From the NCBI GenBank assembly GCA_023229685.1, contig JALNYT010000004.1, positions 186,001 to 250,000 of the forward strand: a DNA stretch of 64,000 nucleotides. The letters run 5' to 3'. The notes under the pieces are model-generated. The model did not search any database, was not told where the DNA came from, and saw only the letters and a program-made list of their open reading frames with translations. Below, piece after piece: positions 7,033 to 15,175 of this stretch. A program made the position numbers and the translations under genes. Every line of letters begins with the position of its first letter. The stretch's first letter is position 1. This DNA is from Sulfuritalea sp. (lineage in GTDB: Bacteria > Pseudomonadota > Gammaproteobacteria > Burkholderiales > Rhodocyclaceae).

Positions 7033-9003
7033 CTAGAGAGCGATGGCGTGTTGGCGCAGGGCGACGAGTTCCTTCCTTTCGGTCTGGCCGAAACGCCCCC
7101 ACTTGGTACGGGTCACAAATTCGCTCTTGATCGGGAAGATGATCCCCGGCACGAGCCATAGTTTTACCTCGAGCCGCGCTCCGAAGGTTGTGTTCCATCC
7201 CGCTGCCTCGATCCTGAAGGTATCGAAGCTGCCTGCCGGAACGCTGATAGTTTCCCGCTTCACGATCTGCACGTCATAGTATGCGCTGCTAGTCACGCCA
7301 TTCTGGGTTCTGCGGAACGTTGCCGTCCATTTCTTGCCGACCTGAAACTCGGCGGGTGTGAATTGCACCGGGGTATCGTATTCGGCCTGCGGGGTCTTGA
7401 TGATGTTGCCCATCAGGTCTGTGATGAGCAGGCCGTCGTTGAACACGACCCGGTCCTCGTTGTAGTCGATCCGCGTTACGCGTGCCTTGTAGGTGCGCTC
7501 CTCGACGCCGGTCAGGACATCGGATTGCCTGATGGTTGCCGAATCCCCGATCGTGTGGATGAGGGCGAGCGGATAGCGTCCGGCCGAGAAGGGGTTGGCG
7601 GAGGGGGCCATCAACTGTGGCACCGGCACACCTGCCCGAATGTCCAACATCGGCGCGCCGGCGGTTGCCGCCGCCGGGCCCGGTCCGGGAGCCTGACTTG
7701 CTGCCGGGGACACAGCGGGCGCGGATGCCGGGGCCGGGGTGGGCTTGGCGGTTGCCGCTTGCGCCAGTTTCTGTCGTTCGATGAGCTTCTGCTCAGCTGC
7801 CAGGCGTTGTTCCTCCTGTCTTTTGCGTTCCTCGGCCAGGCGCTCGGCCGCGATGATCCGCTGGCGCTCACGCTCGAGGCGTTCCTGTTCCTGTCGGCTC
7901 TTGGCTTCGAGGCGCAGTTGTTCCTCGAGTTGCTTGCGTTCGGCGGCAAGACGCTGGGAGTCTGCGAGGCGGATGCGCTCGCGTTCGATACGCTCCCGTT
8001 CGAGACGCTGCTGCTCTTCCGCTTGCCGCTTTTCGGCGGCACGTTGCTCGTCCTCCGCCAACAGGCGGGTCAAGCGCATCTGGGCGATTTCGGCGAAGCG
8101 GCCGTTGGGAAAGGTGCGCAGGTAGCCCACCCAGTCGTCGGTCTTCTTTGAAGACTTGATGCGGCCCCATTCGGCAAAGTCGCCTTCGACCAACTGTTCC
8201 AGTTCGGTCTCGGAGAGTTTCTTTTGCCCGTTGCCGAAGATGAAGACGTCGCCTTCCAGCGAGGTGGTCTCCCACGGAATCTGTTCGCCATGCGAGGCCA
8301 GCCGTACATTCAGGCGCACACGCTTCAGGGCGTCTTCGATGCGGGTGCCGCGCTGGGACAGCTCGCGCACCAGGTTCTCGGTATAGAGCCCATTGGCGCC
8401 TGCGCCATCCGAGGCGACGTTGCCGGGCGAGGTGGCATAGGCGAGCAGGCTGCCGACCGGGGCATCGAACTGCGACAGGCCCTTCTGTTGGGGCCGGTAG
8501 GCGGTGCCGAAGGGGTTGTTGCGACAGGCGTCGAGAATGACGACGAAGGTCTTGTCCTTGGCCGCACTGAACTGGCCGAGCAACACGCCGAGATCGACGC
8601 AACGCTGCTTCATGTGCTCCTGCTTTTCCACCACGGCATCGACCGGCAGCAGGTAGTTGCGCCAGTCGAGCTGGGCGCCGTGGCCGGCGTAATAGAACAC
8701 CACCAGCTTGGTTTCCGGGCGCTTGATCGCCGTGCCGAAACTCTCGATGGCGGCCATCATGTCGGTGCGCGTCGCGTCGAGGCGCGAATCGACAGTGAAG
8801 CCGGCCTGGGTGAATAGCCCGGCGACTGCCTTGGCATCGTTGGCTGGATTGTCCAGAGGTGAATCGTGGTAGGCGCTGTTGCCGATGATCAGTGCCAGCC
8901 GTGAGGGATCGGGCGAATTGGTATTGGCCGCCCAACTGCGCCGGAAGGACAGTGCCGGAGGGATCGCGGCGAGCGTCTTGATGAAGGTGCGGCGGGTGGT
9001 CAT
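7033..9003 (-). CDS. Exported caspase-like (peptidase C14) protein with coiled coil, tandem copy 1
   Basis: The protein has 656 residues. The N-terminus MTTRRTFIKTLAAIPPALSF has a twin-arginine signal, so export in folded form is predicted. The caspase/C14 domain covers about 33-260. The catalytic dyad is His108 in YYAGHGAQ and Cys160 in VVILDACRNNPFG. Residues ~300-430 form a charge-dense coiled coil of Glu/Arg/Gln (repeats such as EERKRQEEQR). A Pro/Ala linker leads to a C-terminal beta-rich domain of ~190 residues (GRYPLALIHTIGD to the end) that I do not recognise. It is the downstream member of a tandem pair with the gene at 9103; the first ~300 residues are nearly identical. Substrate and trigger are unknown. 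A cell-envelope protease role is inferred from the signal. Confidence 0.85.
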   Translation of the reverse strand: MTTRRTFIKTLAAIPPALSFRRSWAANTNSPDPSRLALIIGNSAYHDSPLDNPANDAKAVAGLFTQAGFTVDSRLDATRTDMMAAIESFGTAIKRPETKLVVFYYAGHGAQLDWRNYLLPVDAVVEKQEHMKQRCVDLGVLLGQFSAAKDKTFVVILDACRNNPFGTAYRPQQKGLSQFDAPVGSLLAYATSPGNVASDGAGANGLYTENLVRELSQRGTRIEDALKRVRLNVRLASHGEQIPWETTSLEGDVFIFGNGQKKLSETELEQLVEGDFAEWGRIKSSKKTDDWVGYLRTFPNGRFAEIAQMRLTRLLAEDEQRAAEKRQAEEQQRLERERIERERIRLADSQRLAAERKQLEEQLRLEAKSRQEQERLERERQRIIAAERLAEERKRQEEQRLAAEQKLIERQKLAQAATAKPTPAPASAPAVSPAASQAPGPGPAAATAGAPMLDIRAGVPVPQLMAPSANPFSAGRYPLALIHTIGDSATIRQSDVLTGVEERTYKARVTRIDYNEDRVVFNDGLLITDLMGNIIKTPQAEYDTPVQFTPAEFQVGKKWTATFRRTQNGVTSSAYYDVQIVKRETISVPAGSFDTFRIEAAGWNTTFGARLEVKLWLVPGIIFPIKSEFVTRTKWGRFGQTERKELVALRQHAIAL

Positions 9004-9078
9004 GGCGAGCTTATTCCTGGGTCAGTCGATGCTTAGAAGCGGTTCTTCCATTCGCGGATGGCGGTGAAGGTCTCCACC
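9001..9078 (-). pseudogene. Scar of the 3' end of gloB carried by the caspase gene duplication
   Basis: These 78 bp are identical to 11458-11535, which hold the start codon of the upstream caspase copy, its short leader and the last codons of gloB (reading VETFTAIREWKNRF then stop). Here the same text, with the gloB stop at about 9033, is an orphan fragment with no gloB body. Similarity ends abruptly at 9078. This shows that the duplicated unit included the gloB tail and gives the direction of the event. Confidence 0.9.
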
Positions 9079-9102
9079 TCATCGGCCCGTGCGGGGGGGC
9101 GC

Positions 9103-11460
9103 CTACATATTGACGGTCTGCTGGCGCAGAGCGACGAGTTCATGCCTTTCGGCTTGCTTGAAACGCCCCTTCTTGCCGTGGACGATCTGCTCACGCTTGA
9201 TCGGGAAATTCAGCCCCGGCACCAGCCATAGTTTCACCTCAAGCCGCGCTCCCATCGTCGTGTTCCAGCCCTCTCCTTCTATCCGGAAGGTATCGAAGTC
9301 TCCCGCCGGAACGCTGATGGTCTCCCGCTTCATAATCTGCATGTCATAGTAGGCGTTCGATGCCTTGTCATGTTTCGTCAGACGGAAAGCGGCGGTCCAC
9401 TTCTTGCCGATCTGGAACTCGGCCGGTGTCCATTGCACCGGGGTATCGTACTCGGCCGGCCCGATCTTGATCGGGTTACCCATCAAGTCCGTAATGATAT
9501 TGCCCTCGTTGTACTCAACCCGGTCTTCGTCGTAGTCAACCCGCGTTACCTGCATTTTGCGCATGCGTTCCTCGACGCCGGTCAGGAGGTCTGATTGGCG
9601 GCTGGTCGCAAAATCCCCGACCGTAAATATGCGGCCAAGCGGATAGCGTCCGGCAGAATAGGGGTTGGCCGAGGGGGCGATCAACACCGGCACGGCAGCA
9701 CCGGGCCGGATGACGATCATCGGCGCCCGGCCCGGTAGCGCGGCTGCTGCGGCCGGCTTCGCTAGCGGACCAGGAGTGGGACTCGGTTCGGCGGCGGGCA
9801 GCGCTGGACTTGCAGAGGCAGCCTGAATCGGAGCGGGCTTCGCGGTCGCCACAGCTTCCGTTTTGGCGAGCGCCAGTTTTTCCTGTTCGATGCGGCGCCG
9901 GTCGGCTTCGAGTCGCTGGCGTTCGGCGGTCAGGCGCTCGGCCTCGGTGATGCGCTGGCGCTCACGCTCCAGGCGTTCCTGCTCCTGCCGGCGACTGAGT
10001 TCGACGCGCCGCTGCTCTTCCTCGCGCCGACGCTGTTCCTCAAGCTGCTGCTCCTCGAGCTGCTTGCGTTCGGCGGCAAGACGCTGCGCTTCAGCGACGC
10101 GAATCCTCTCCCGCTCCACTCGCTCCTGATCGAGGCGCTTCTGTTCGCTCAAACGCTTCTGTTCTTGCTGAACCTCCTGCTCTTCCTTCTGCCGCTGTGC
10201 GGCGACGAGTTCCATGCGCTTCTGCTCGGCCAGTTGGCGTTGTTCTTCCTGCCTCCTGCGCTCTTCGGCCAGGCGCTCGGCCGCGACAATCCGCTGGCGC
10301 TCTCGCTCCAGGCGTTCCTGTTCCAGCCGGTTCCTGGCTTCCAGACGCTGTTGCTCTTCCTGCCGGTTCATGGCTTCGAGGCGCAGTTGTTCCTCGAGTT
10401 GCTTGCGTTCGGCGGCAAGACGCTGCGCATCCGCGAGGCGGATGCGCTCGCGTTCGATACGCTCCCGTTCGAGACGCTGCTGCTCTTCCGCTTGCCGCTT
10501 TTCGGCGGTACGTTGCTCGTCCTCCGCCAACAGGCGGGTCAAGCGCATCTGGGCGATTTCGGCGAAGCGGCCATTGGGGAAGTTGCGTAGGTAGGCGACC
10601 CAGTCGTCGATCTTCTTTGACGACTTGATGCGCGTCCATTCGGTGACATCGGCTTCGACCAGGGTTTCCACCTCGGCTTCGGTGAGTTTCTTCTGCCCGT
10701 TGCCGAAGATGTAGACGTCGCCTTCCAGCGAGGTGGTCTCCCACGGAATCTGCTCACCATGCGAAGCCAGGCGCACATTCAGGCGCACCCGCTTCAGGGC
10801 GTCTTCGATGCGGGTGCCGCGCTGGGACAGCTCGCGCACCAGGTTCTCGGTATACAGGCCGTGCTCTCCCTCGCCATCCGAGGCGACGTTGCCGGGTGCG
10901 GTGGCGTAGGCAAGCAGGCTGCCGACCGGGGCATCGAACTGCGACAGGCCCTTCTGTTGGGGCCGGTAGGCGGTGCCGAAGGGGTTGTTGCGACAGGCGT
11001 CGAGAATGACGACGAAGGTCTTGTCCTTGGCCGCACTGAACTGGCCGAGCAACACGCCGAGATCGACGCAGCGCTGCTTCATGTGCTCCTGCTTTTCCAC
11101 CACGGCATCGACCGGCAGCAGGTAATTGCGCCAGTCGAGCTGGGCGCCGTGGCCGGCGTAATAGAACACCACCAGCTTGGTATCGGAACTCTTCACCGCC
11201 GTGCCAAAGCGTTCGATGGCGGCGATCATGTCGGTGCGCGTGGCATTGAGGCGCGAATCGACAGTGAAGCCGGCCTGGGTGAATAGCCCAGCGACTGCCT
11301 TGGCATCGTTGGCGGGATTGACCAGAGGTGAATCGTGGTAGGCGCTGTTGCCAATGATCAGCGCTAGCCGCGACGGATCGCTGGCCGCCCAACTGCGCCG
11401 GAAGGACAGGGCCGGAGGGATCGCGGCAAGGGTCTTGATGAAGGTGCGGCGGGTGGTCAT
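9103..11460 (-). CDS. Exported caspase-like (peptidase C14) protein with long coiled coil, tandem copy 2
   Basis: The 785-residue paralogue has the same architecture. It has a twin-arginine signal (TTRRTFIKT) and a C14 domain with His104 in YYAGHGAQ and Cys156 in VVILDACRNN. The coiled coil is much longer, about residues 300-560, built from heptad-like Glu/Arg/Gln repeats. The C-terminal beta-rich domain is the same as in the other copy (GRYPLGRIFTVGDFATSRQSD onward). The 129-residue length difference lies almost wholly in the coiled coil. It sits directly downstream of gloB (29 bp) on the same strand and may be read with it. Fused caspase-plus-coil proteins occur in several environmental proteobacteria, but I know of no defined function for this architecture. 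Confidence 0.85.
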   Translation of the reverse strand: MTTRRTFIKTLAAIPPALSFRRSWAASDPSRLALIIGNSAYHDSPLVNPANDAKAVAGLFTQAGFTVDSRLNATRTDMIAAIERFGTAVKSSDTKLVVFYYAGHGAQLDWRNYLLPVDAVVEKQEHMKQRCVDLGVLLGQFSAAKDKTFVVILDACRNNPFGTAYRPQQKGLSQFDAPVGSLLAYATAPGNVASDGEGEHGLYTENLVRELSQRGTRIEDALKRVRLNVRLASHGEQIPWETTSLEGDVYIFGNGQKKLTEAEVETLVEADVTEWTRIKSSKKIDDWVAYLRNFPNGRFAEIAQMRLTRLLAEDEQRTAEKRQAEEQQRLERERIERERIRLADAQRLAAERKQLEEQLRLEAMNRQEEQQRLEARNRLEQERLERERQRIVAAERLAEERRRQEEQRQLAEQKRMELVAAQRQKEEQEVQQEQKRLSEQKRLDQERVERERIRVAEAQRLAAERKQLEEQQLEEQRRREEEQRRVELSRRQEQERLERERQRITEAERLTAERQRLEADRRRIEQEKLALAKTEAVATAKPAPIQAASASPALPAAEPSPTPGPLAKPAAAAALPGRAPMIVIRPGAAVPVLIAPSANPYSAGRYPLGRIFTVGDFATSRQSDLLTGVEERMRKMQVTRVDYDEDRVEYNEGNIITDLMGNPIKIGPAEYDTPVQWTPAEFQIGKKWTAAFRLTKHDKASNAYYDMQIMKRETISVPAGDFDTFRIEGEGWNTTMGARLEVKLWLVPGLNFPIKREQIVHGKKGRFKQAERHELVALRQQTVNM

Positions 11461-11489
11461 GGCGAGCTTATTCCTGGGTCAGTCGATGC

Positions 11490-12269
11490 TTAGAAGCGGT
11501 TCTTCCATTCGCGGATGGCGGTGAAGGTCTCCACCGCGTCGGCTGGAATGCGCCCGAGGCGGCTGGCCGCCGCAGCCCGCACGGCTGGCGCCTCCCAGCG
11601 CAGAAAGGGGTTGGTTTCGAGTTCGCTATGAATGCTGGTCGGGATCGTTGGGCGGCCCGCCGCGCGGTCTTTGGCCACGTTCTCGCTGCGTCGCTGCACC
11701 GCGATGCTGCCCGGCTCCACGACCAGGGCGAAGCGCAGGTTGCTCTCGGTGTATTCATGGGCGCAATAGACGAGAGTCGGCGCTGGCAACACGGCGAGTT
11801 TGGCCAGGGAATCCTGCATCTGCGCCGGTGTGCCTTCGAACAGCCGTCCGCAGCCGGCGCCGAACAGCGTGTCGCCGCAGAAGACCGCGCCGTGGTCGTT
11901 GAGACTTGGGCCATAATAGGCGATGTGGCCGCGGGTATGTCCGGGCACGGCGATGACGTCGAGTTGGAGGGCGATTTCCGGCAGTTCGATGCGTTCGCCG
12001 CCCGTCAGCGGGTGGCTGACGCCGGGGATATTCTCGATGGCCGGGCCGAACACGGGGACCGGGAAGCGGGCGAGGATTTCTGCCAGACCGCCGACGTGGT
12101 CGCCGTGATGATGGGTAGCGAGAATGGCGCAGAGGCGGTCGCCGCTGCGCTGAAGGTAGGCGAGCACCGGCGCGGCATCGCCCGGGTCGACCACCGCAAC
12201 GCAACCTCCGGCGCGCAGCAGCCAGATGTAGTTGTCGTCGAAAGCGTGCAGGCCGAGTATTTCAGTCAT
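11490..12269 (-). CDS. gloB: Hydroxyacylglutathione hydrolase (glyoxalase II)
   Basis: The 259-residue metallo-beta-lactamase-fold enzyme hydrolyses S-lactoylglutathione to lactate and glutathione, the second step of methylglyoxal detoxification in the cytosol. The metal-binding motif THHHGDHVGG sits near residues 53-62. Further ligand regions are GHTRGHIAYY and FCGDTLFGAGCGRLFEG, and the C-terminal substrate-binding helices include YCAHEYTESNLRFA. The start MTEILGLHAFDDNYIWLL is typical. It is divergent from the methyltransferase at 12297, with only 27 bp between the start codons. The grouping with yafS-like, rnhA and dnaQ genes matches enterobacterial gene order and supports the call. Confidence 0.96.
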   Translation of the reverse strand: MTEILGLHAFDDNYIWLLRAGGCVAVVDPGDAAPVLAYLQRSGDRLCAILATHHHGDHVGGLAEILARFPVPVFGPAIENIPGVSHPLTGGERIELPEIALQLDVIAVPGHTRGHIAYYGPSLNDHGAVFCGDTLFGAGCGRLFEGTPAQMQDSLAKLAVLPAPTLVYCAHEYTESNLRFALVVEPGSIAVQRRSENVAKDRAAGRPTIPTSIHSELETNPFLRWEAPAVRAAAASRLGRIPADAVETFTAIREWKNRF

Positions 12270-12296
12270 AAAGCGATTTTCTCCAAATAGAGCGCA

Positions 12297-13019
12297 ATGT
12301 CAATTCAAGGATTCGAAGACTGGCTGGAAACGCCGGCCGGTCAGTATGTGCTCAACTGGGAACAGCAGAAGCACGACCTGCTGGTCGCCGATATTTTCGG
12401 CTTCAATGCGGTGCAGCTTTCCCTTCCCAGCCACGATTTTCTGCGCGCCAACCGGATGCCGCTGCGCTTTCGCTGCGACGACGGACGCTATGACGGCGTT
12501 TCGGAAGTCCGCTCCGATTTGCATTATCTGCCCTTTGCGGCCAACAGTATCGATCTTGTGGTGATGCCGCACACGCTGGAGTTCGACGCCAATCCGCATC
12601 AGGTGCTGCGCGAAGTGGAGCGCGTGCTGGTGCCCGAGGGGCAGGTGATCGTCACCGGCTTCAATCCCTTCAGCCTGTGGGGAGCCAAACGCAAGCTGTC
12701 GCGGCGGCAGGCCTTGCCGCCGTGGCGCGGCGCTTACCTCAGTGTGCCGCGCCTGAAAGACTGGTTCTCGCTGCTCGGCTTCGAGATGCAGGCGGGCGCC
12801 TTTGGCTGTTACGCCCCTGCGGTGACGCAGGAAAAATGGCTGCGCCGCTTCAAGTTCATGGATGCGGCCGGCGATCGCTGGTGGCCGATTGCCGGCGCGG
12901 TGTATATCGTGCAGGCCGTCAAGCGCCAGCAGGGCATGCGCCTCATCACCCCCGCCTGGAGCGATCGCAAGGCGCGCGCCAAGGCGCTGGTCACCGTCGC
13001 GCAGAAGGTGGACCAATGA
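12297..13019 (+). CDS. SAM-dependent methyltransferase, YafS-like
   Basis: The 240-residue class I methyltransferase-like protein. The segment LPFAANSIDLVVMPHTLEF followed by REVERVLVPEGQVIVTGFNP is the post-Rossmann core of the Methyltransf_11 fold. The canonical GxGxG motif I is weak here. In E. coli the equivalent position next to rnhA, dnaQ and gloB is taken by yafS, a methyltransferase of unknown substrate, so synteny supports orthology. It is likely cytosolic. The gene is read towards rnhA, from which it is separated by repeat copy B. The substrate is unknown. Confidence 0.82.
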   Translation: MSIQGFEDWLETPAGQYVLNWEQQKHDLLVADIFGFNAVQLSLPSHDFLRANRMPLRFRCDDGRYDGVSEVRSDLHYLPFAANSIDLVVMPHTLEFDANPHQVLREVERVLVPEGQVIVTGFNPFSLWGAKRKLSRRQALPPWRGAYLSVPRLKDWFSLLGFEMQAGAFGCYAPAVTQEKWLRRFKFMDAAGDRWWPIAGAVYIVQAVKRQQGMRLITPAWSDRKARAKALVTVAQKVDQ

Positions 13020-13040
13020 AGCTGAAAACAGAACTTCAAG

Positions 13041-13180
13041 CCGCAGGGATCACAGAGGACACAGAGAGAACGATGAATAACGAGCCCCCGAGCATCCACC
13101 CCTTGGGCGAAGCGCCTGGAGGTTACACGCGGTTGATTTTCTCTGTGAACTCTGTGTCCTCTGTGGCCGACCGAGGTTTT
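13041..13180. repeat. CACAGAG inverted-array element, copy B
   Basis: The left arm is at about 13041-13070 and the right arm at 13137-13168, followed by GAGGTTTT. The spacer between arms is about 66 bp, longer than in copy A. The right arm ends 16 bp before the rnhA start, and the conserved GAGGTTTT flank lies where the rnhA ribosome binding site is expected. Confidence 0.83.
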
Positions 13181-13184
13181 AAGG

Positions 13185-13622
13185 ATGATTGAAATCTTTA
13201 CCGACGGTGCGTGCAGCGGCAATCCCGGTCCCGGCGGCTGGGGCGCCATCCTGCGCAAGGGCACGACCGAGAAGGAACTGTTCGGCGGCGAGATCCTGAC
13301 CACCAACAACCGCATGGAGATGATGGCGGTGATCGAGGCCTTGCGCGCCTTGAAGGAGCCGGTGCGCGCGCGCGTGCATACCGATTCGCAGTATGTGCAG
13401 AAGGGCATCAGCGAATGGATTCACGGCTGGAAGCGACGCGGCTGGAAGACCGCCAACAAGGAGCCGGTCAAGAACGAGGACCTGTGGCGCGAGTTGGATC
13501 GTCTGGCGGCGCAGCACTCGATTGAATGGTTTTGGGTCAAGGGCCATGCCGGCCATGTCGAGAACGAACGCGCCGACGTGCTGGCGCGGCGCGGCGTGGA
13601 ACTGGCCCGCAACGGAGGTTAA
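13185..13622 (+). CDS. rnhA: Ribonuclease HI
   Basis: The 145-residue enzyme degrades the RNA strand of RNA-DNA hybrids. It opens with MIEIFTDGACSGNPGPGGWG, which contains the first catalytic Asp. The other acidic catalytic residues are visible in NNRMEMMAVIEAL (Glu), VHTDSQYVQKG (Asp) and near GHAGHVENERAD (Asp). Length and motif order match bacterial type 1 enzymes. The stop codon abuts the dnaQ start (13623), so the two are translationally coupled. Confidence 0.97.
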   Translation: MIEIFTDGACSGNPGPGGWGAILRKGTTEKELFGGEILTTNNRMEMMAVIEALRALKEPVRARVHTDSQYVQKGISEWIHGWKRRGWKTANKEPVKNEDLWRELDRLAAQHSIEWFWVKGHAGHVENERADVLARRGVELARNGG

Positions 13623-14333
13623 ATGCGCAGGATTGTTCTGGATACTGAAACCACCGGACTCGATTGCCGTACCGGAGATCGCGTCATCGAAATCGGCTGC
13701 GTCGAGTTGCGCGGTCGTCAACTCACCGGTCAGCGCTTCCACGCCTACATCAATCCCGAACGGGAAATTGATCCCGGCGCCATCGCGATTCACGGCCTGA
13801 CCAACGAATTTCTCGCCGACAAGCCGAAGTTCGCCGAGATCGCCGCGGACTTCATGGAATTCGTCCGCGGCGCCGAACTGGTGATTCACAACGCCGCGTT
13901 CGACATCGGCTTTCTCAACAACGAACTGGGCCTGTTGCAGCACGAGAGCATGGATCAGCTTTGCAGCGAGGTGATCGATACGCTGCGCATGGCGCGCGAA
14001 CTGCGGCCGGGCAAGAAGAACAATCTCAACGCCCTGTGTTCCGAGTTCGGCGTGGACAATTCCGGTCGCCAGTTGCACGGCGCGCTGCTCGACGCCGAAC
14101 TGCTGGCCGAGGTCTATCTGGCCATGACACGCGGGCAAAACTCGCTGGAGATCGATTTCGCCAGTCCCGCCGTCGACTACTCAATGGGCGGCACGCGCCA
14201 GCGTCCGCCGCTGCTGGTGTTGTCCGCCAGCGAAGCAGAACTCGCGGACCATGCCCGCGTGCTGGCCGAGATCGCCAAGGAGAGCAAGGGCAAGTGCCTC
14301 TGGAGTGATCTGGAGAGTGCGCCGGCGGCGTGA
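13623..14333 (+). CDS. dnaQ: DNA polymerase III epsilon subunit (3'-5' proofreading exonuclease)
   Basis: The 236-residue exonuclease of the DEDDh family. ExoI is RRIVLDTETTGLD (Asp and Glu). ExoII is in ELVIHNAAFDIGFLNNEL. ExoIII is HGALLDAELLAEVYLAM with the catalytic His and Asp. The C-terminal ~50 residues correspond to the region that contacts the alpha subunit of the replicase. It edits misincorporated nucleotides at the replication fork. It starts immediately after the rnhA stop, as in many beta- and gammaproteobacteria. Confidence 0.97.
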   Translation: MRRIVLDTETTGLDCRTGDRVIEIGCVELRGRQLTGQRFHAYINPEREIDPGAIAIHGLTNEFLADKPKFAEIAADFMEFVRGAELVIHNAAFDIGFLNNELGLLQHESMDQLCSEVIDTLRMARELRPGKKNNLNALCSEFGVDNSGRQLHGALLDAELLAEVYLAMTRGQNSLEIDFASPAVDYSMGGTRQRPPLLVLSASEAELADHARVLAEIAKESKGKCLWSDLESAPAA

Positions 14334-14645
14334 GTTGCATCGGACGCCATTGGTTTGCTTCGCAGTGAGCGGGAGAATGGCGGCGCGAGGAGTGACGACT
14401 AGCTGTGAGGGTTCGAACAGGAGTCGTGGCCTGGGCTGGACCTAGAGGACATCTGCTCCTCGGCCATTGCTGCCATTAGCAGGATGCCAAGGTAACGACT
14501 GGTGTAGGTTCGTTACCCGCGGTAGCAGCGGAGGCCCTGAAAGGACGACTCAAGCAAGCGACTTCCTTCTTTTTAAGTCGATGTCGGGTAGAGAACGCTT
14601 CCGAGCCAGCCTCTCTGGCTATTTATTGCTGAGAGAGGGGCAACA
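14334..14645. other. Non-coding or degenerate stretch after dnaQ
   Basis: No convincing gene is seen. The base composition drops relative to neighbours and stop codons occur in all frames. A GGTTCGAAC-like string near 14408 recalls a tRNA T-loop, but flanking bases do not pair. It leads into the ExbD remnant and may be decayed exb-type transport DNA. Confidence 0.5.
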
Positions 14646-14891
14646 GTGAGCTTCCGGAGGAGGTGGTACTCTGAGGAGCCGGAAATCAATTTAGTTGCGA
14701 TGATCGACGTCTTGCTCGTGATCCTGATTTTTCTGATGGTTTCGGCCACGTATTCACGATCTTCCGGCCTAGAGATCAACTCGCCCACCGCCGACGTGAC
14801 ACAGGCAGGCCGCTCAGCAGATCGGACTTCCGCATATTTCCTTTGTGACGCAAAAGAGTCAGCACTGAATGAGGTCGGCTGCAACTCATAG
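14646..14891 (+). pseudogene. Truncated ExbD/TolR-type biopolymer transport protein
   Basis: The reading frame starts at GTG 14646 behind a GAGAGGGG ribosome binding site. The first ~50 residues are unmistakably ExbD-like: EEPEINLVAMIDVLLVILIF contains the conserved membrane Asp, and INSPTAD follows. From about residue 52 the sequence no longer resembles the family and it ends at 81 residues, against about 135 for intact ExbD. The periplasmic domain is therefore missing. No exbB or tonB partner is nearby. I read it as a remnant truncated by rearrangement; a short expressed protein cannot be excluded. Confidence 0.7.
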
Positions 14892-15175
14892 ATTCGAACA
14901 GACAAGGCGCTCATCTGTACTGCGCAATATTGCTGACTAAAGCACCAACAAGATTCGAGAAATGATGGATATGGTATTCCTGCTCCGCAACGTAATGTTC
15001 TACGATTAAGGGAGTCTCCTGAGGAGGAGTGGTTTGAGCTGATCAGGTGAAAGCAATTTTCGCTCGCTTACGCTTATATTGAAATCGGCCATAGCGCGCG
15101 CTGCAGTCACCGGAGAGTTAGTGCCGGCACTACGCCGTCGTCGACGGGAATCGGTCTGGCAGAATAGGAAATAGC
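14892..15175. other. Intergenic region upstream of the trehalose operon
   Basis: No gene is recognised. Together with 14334-14645 it makes an unusually loose stretch in a window that is otherwise tightly packed. It must contain the promoter for the otsA-otsB-GH15 operon; I could not assign -35/-10 boxes with confidence. Confidence 0.4.

Noticed and set aside
7033..11460. Caspase-like pair as a gasdermin or CBASS-type defence system
   Set aside because: No pore-forming, nucleotide-cyclase or sensor partner adjoins them, and Tat signals predict export, which does not fit a cytosolic abortive-infection protease.
14395..14430. tRNA gene suggested by a GGTTCGAAC-like T-loop after dnaQ
   Set aside because: The bases around the loop do not form a T-stem and no acceptor, D or anticodon arm can be built upstream.
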